From: Methanoculleus sp. UBA77
Lineage (GTDB): Archaea > Halobacteriota > Methanomicrobia > Methanomicrobiales > Methanoculleaceae
Reading direction: 5' to 3'
Length of the DNA stretch: 7,218 bases
Assembly (NCBI GenBank): GCA_002499455.1
Contig: DALN01000039.1
Coordinates: forward strand, 1-7,218
A program made the position numbers and the translations under genes. How positions within the stretch are numbered: the stretch's first letter is position 1; each line of letters opens with the position of its first letter. This document shows, one piece after another, positions 5,727-7,218 of this stretch. A model generated the notes under the pieces. That model had not been told where the DNA came from. It did not search any database and was given only the letters and a program-made list of their open reading frames with translations.

Positions 5727-6101
5727 TCACTTCTTCTTCCGGGCCATGGAGAGGATATCCACCACATACCTCCCCTCTTTCTCCAGCCCGACGACGATCT
5801 CATCGGACCGGGCCATCTTATCGAGATTCAGTTCGTACGACCCCGGACCGAGGATCCGGATGCTCTCGATCCGCTCAAAGACCTCGATCTCCTTCCTCCG
5901 CCGGTCCTCCCGAACCTCAAGGACGTCTTCGCCGGTCTCCCGGGCGATCTCGTCGATACTCTTCTCTTTGAGCACATCATCGTGCCGTTCGGCCTCACGG
6001 ATGTAGAGGAACTTCTTCCCGCCGCAACTCGGACACCCTTTCAGTATCTTCGTCGAGCCGTCCTCGAACTCCCTGCCGCATTGCGTACACTTGTGAGGCA
6101 T
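5727..6101 (-). CDS. arvC: ArvC/OapC family zinc-ribbon protein (DUF2072)
   Basis: The 124-residue protein begins MPHKCTQCGREF and has two zinc-ribbon knuckles, C5-x2-C8 and C23-x2-C26 (CPSCGGKKF). A charged helical middle part follows (Glu/Arg/Lys-rich, about 35-80), then a compact C-terminal domain with GPGSYELNLDKM and a final ARKKK. This architecture matches the euryarchaeal DUF2072 family, named OapC/ArvC because its genes accompany the small GTPase ArvA. Its biochemical role is unknown; recruitment or regulation of the GTPase complex is inferred. ATG 6101 is preferred to the in-frame GTG at 6110 because GGGTGAT lies at the right distance before it. It follows arvB by about 25 bases and is the last gene of the operon, ended by a hairpin. 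Confidence 0.87.
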   Translation of the reverse strand: MPHKCTQCGREFEDGSTKILKGCPSCGGKKFLYIREAERHDDVLKEKSIDEIARETGEDVLEVREDRRRKEIEVFERIESIRILGPGSYELNLDKMARSDEIVVGLEKEGRYVVDILSMARKKK

Positions 6102-6126
6102 CGCTATCACCCTGTATTGTCCGGTC

Positions 6127-6495
6127 TCACCGCGAGGACGAGACCCATGCGCTGATGAGATCCTTCTCCTTCTTGAGTGTCTTGAGCTGGTTTGCCGGCC
6201 CGATCACGGTCAGCCGGGTCTCGGAGCGCTTTCCGCCGAGAAGTTTCCCGAAGAACCCTGTCGGCGCGTCCTTCACCGGATAGGTCTCCATCTCGATCCC
6301 CGAAAACCCGTCCGGCGCGATCTCCCGCATCGTGATCTCGATGAGTTTGCTCTGTTCGTCCGGCGCAAGGCCCTTCTCCAGGACGACGATGTTTCCTTCC
6401 ATGACATCGTCGAGGATCAGGCGGATCTTCTCCATTGCCGTGAGCCGGTCAAGGCGCTCCGCCGAGATCAGGTCAATTTGTACACCCTGTATCAT
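6127..6495 (-). CDS. arvB: ArvB/OapB family protein (DUF2073)
   Basis: From ATG 6495 the protein has 122 residues, starting MIQGVQIDLISAERLDRLT. It is a small alpha/beta protein: an N-terminal amphipathic region, a helix EKIRLILDDVMEGNIVVLEKG, an acidic-aromatic central stretch and a glycine-rich turn PTGFFGKLLGGKRSETRLTVIGP, followed by a C-terminal helix. These features and the position after the GTPase fit DUF2073 (OapB/ArvB). In Haloferax the Arv proteins are linked to vesicle production; ArvB's own activity is not established. Starts at GTG 6504 or ATG 6501 would overlap the arvA stop by four bases or one base; ATG 6495 is favoured because GGTGA sits five bases before it, the same arrangement as at arvC. 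Translation is almost certainly coupled to arvA. Confidence 0.86.
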   Translation of the reverse strand: MIQGVQIDLISAERLDRLTAMEKIRLILDDVMEGNIVVLEKGLAPDEQSKLIEITMREIAPDGFSGIEMETYPVKDAPTGFFGKLLGGKRSETRLTVIGPANQLKTLKKEKDLISAWVSSSR

Positions 6496-6500
6496 CTCCA

Positions 6501-7142
6501 TCACCCGAAATATGTCGTCATCTTCTCGTACAGCTCGTCCACGTTGGTCCCTTCAAGGCCGGATATCGAGATCACGGGGTGCTGGGGGAACGCGCTCTTG
6601 ATCCGCGCAGGAGAAGCGTCGGGAAGATCGTTCTTGTTTGCGACGATCAAGACAGGAAGATTCCGGCTCTCAACGATCCCGACCAGCATGATGTTCACCT
6701 GCTGGAACGGGTCCTGCGTCGCGTCAAGCATGTAGATGACACCGTCGATATCCTCGCGGAGCCAGTGCATCGCCTCGGCAACGCCCTCGGTCGCCTCGCG
6801 TGCCCGCTTGATCGCCTCCTCCTTCTCGATGCCGTACTCGACGAACTCGTTATAGTCGATCTTGGTCGTCACACCGGGCGTATCAACGATATCGATGGTG
6901 ACTGAGTTGCCGTTCTGGCCCGTGATGGTGATATCTTCTCTGCGGCGGACACGGCGGGTCTCGTGAGGCACCTCACTGACCGGCCCGACCGCATCGCCAG
7001 CCCAATCCCGAACAATCCTGTTTGCAAGCGTCGTCTTGCCTGCATTGGGAGGCCCGTAAATCCCGATGCGGCAGGTCCGCTTCTTAAAGAGCGCCTTCAA
7101 AAGACGTGAGATCTTCTGTTTTGTACGAACTAAGAACGTCAT
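6501..7142 (-). CDS. arvA: ArvA/OapA family Era/Ras-like small GTPase (archaeal vesiculation)
   Basis: All G motifs are visible in the 213-residue product: P-loop GPPNAGKT at 30-37, a probable switch I region around ETRR (61-64), G3 DTPG at 87-90, G4 NKND at 169-172 and a G5-like SGLEG at 194-198. A basic amphipathic N-terminal helix (about 5-22, KQKISRLLKALFKKR) precedes the G domain and could touch membrane or RNA. An insert of charged residues (100-130) after switch II is typical of this archaeal Era-like group. In Haloferax volcanii the orthologous GTPase, first called OapA and renamed ArvA, is needed for extracellular vesicle formation; the same role here is by homology. The start ATG has GAGGGAG just upstream and a TATA-rich element about 60 bases away. 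It leads the operon arvA-arvB-arvC. Confidence 0.9.
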   Translation of the reverse strand: MTFLVRTKQKISRLLKALFKKRTCRIGIYGPPNAGKTTLANRIVRDWAGDAVGPVSEVPHETRRVRRREDITITGQNGNSVTIDIVDTPGVTTKIDYNEFVEYGIEKEEAIKRAREATEGVAEAMHWLREDIDGVIYMLDATQDPFQQVNIMLVGIVESRNLPVLIVANKNDLPDASPARIKSAFPQHPVISISGLEGTNVDELYEKMTTYFG

Positions 7143-7198
7143 TCAGCTCCCTCGGATAGGCCGATTTACCTACACTCAGGTGAGTATGGCACCCCGGA

Positions 7199-7215
7199 AT
7201 AAATATAATTATATG
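7199..7215 (-). promoter_or_regulatory. TATA-rich promoter for arvABC
   Basis: The minus-strand run ATATAATTATATTTATT is the only strongly AT-rich segment upstream of arvA. A transcription start about 25 bases downstream would give a leader of roughly 35 bases containing the GAGGGAG ribosome binding site. The run is nearly symmetric, so it may also serve a divergent gene beyond the window edge. Confidence 0.6.
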
Positions 7216-7218
7216 TTC

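Noticed and set aside
5568..6155. 195-codon plus-strand ORF opposite arvC
   Set aside because: It covers the promoter, terminator and zinc-ribbon gene on the other strand and has no domain; it is a shadow.

Overview
The window looks like chromosomal DNA of a GC-rich methanogenic euryarchaeon, most likely a Methanomicrobiales member close to Methanoculleus. This is inferred from three things: a complete arvA-arvB-arvC set (small GTPase and partners, a euryarchaeal family), archaeal BRE/TATA promoters, and a surface protein built of PKD repeats. The genus is a judgement from gene style; no search was run.

Layout. Positions 1-1212 (+) hold the 3' part of a PKD-repeat surface protein that ends in a beta-solenoid-like domain and is followed by a strong hairpin. 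Positions 1308-1622 (+) encode a HicB-type antitoxin-like protein with no visible HicA partner. Positions 1741-3633 (-) encode a 630-residue AlbA_2 (Schlafen AAA_4-type) / HATPase_c_4 regulator-like protein; its gene contains a perfect-register 21-bp tandem repeat (five copies of a PDGLPT heptad). A very small, previously easy-to-miss ORF (3630-3803, -) overlaps its start by ATGA, and a second micro-ORF with a CxxCxGxGxC knuckle (3846-3974, -) lies just upstream in the same frame, separated by an amber codon. This middle part (about 1620-4270) is visibly less GC-rich than its flanks and reads as an accessory insertion between two housekeeping-like blocks.

Positions 4278-5447 (-) encode a KamA-family radical SAM / PLP aminomutase. 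It keeps the FeS cysteines, the carboxylate-binding Arg and the PLP Lys, but both Asp residues that bind the lysine side chain in lysine 2,3-aminomutase are replaced (Arg and Ser). That pattern resembles glutamate 2,3-aminomutase, so beta-glutamate rather than beta-lysine may be the product. A strong BRE/TATA element at 5651-5666 and a tandem hairpin at 4243-4275 make it a stand-alone transcription unit.

Positions 5727-7142 (-) are a tight operon arvA-arvB-arvC: an Era/Ras-like GTPase, a DUF2073 protein and a DUF2072 zinc-ribbon protein. The GTPase has been linked to extracellular vesicle formation in Haloferax. A TATA-rich element sits at 7199-7215 and a terminator-like hairpin at 5694-5717.

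The most interesting items are the substrate-pocket switch in the KamA-family enzyme, and the AlbA_2 gene with its minisatellite and translationally coupled micro-ORFs.
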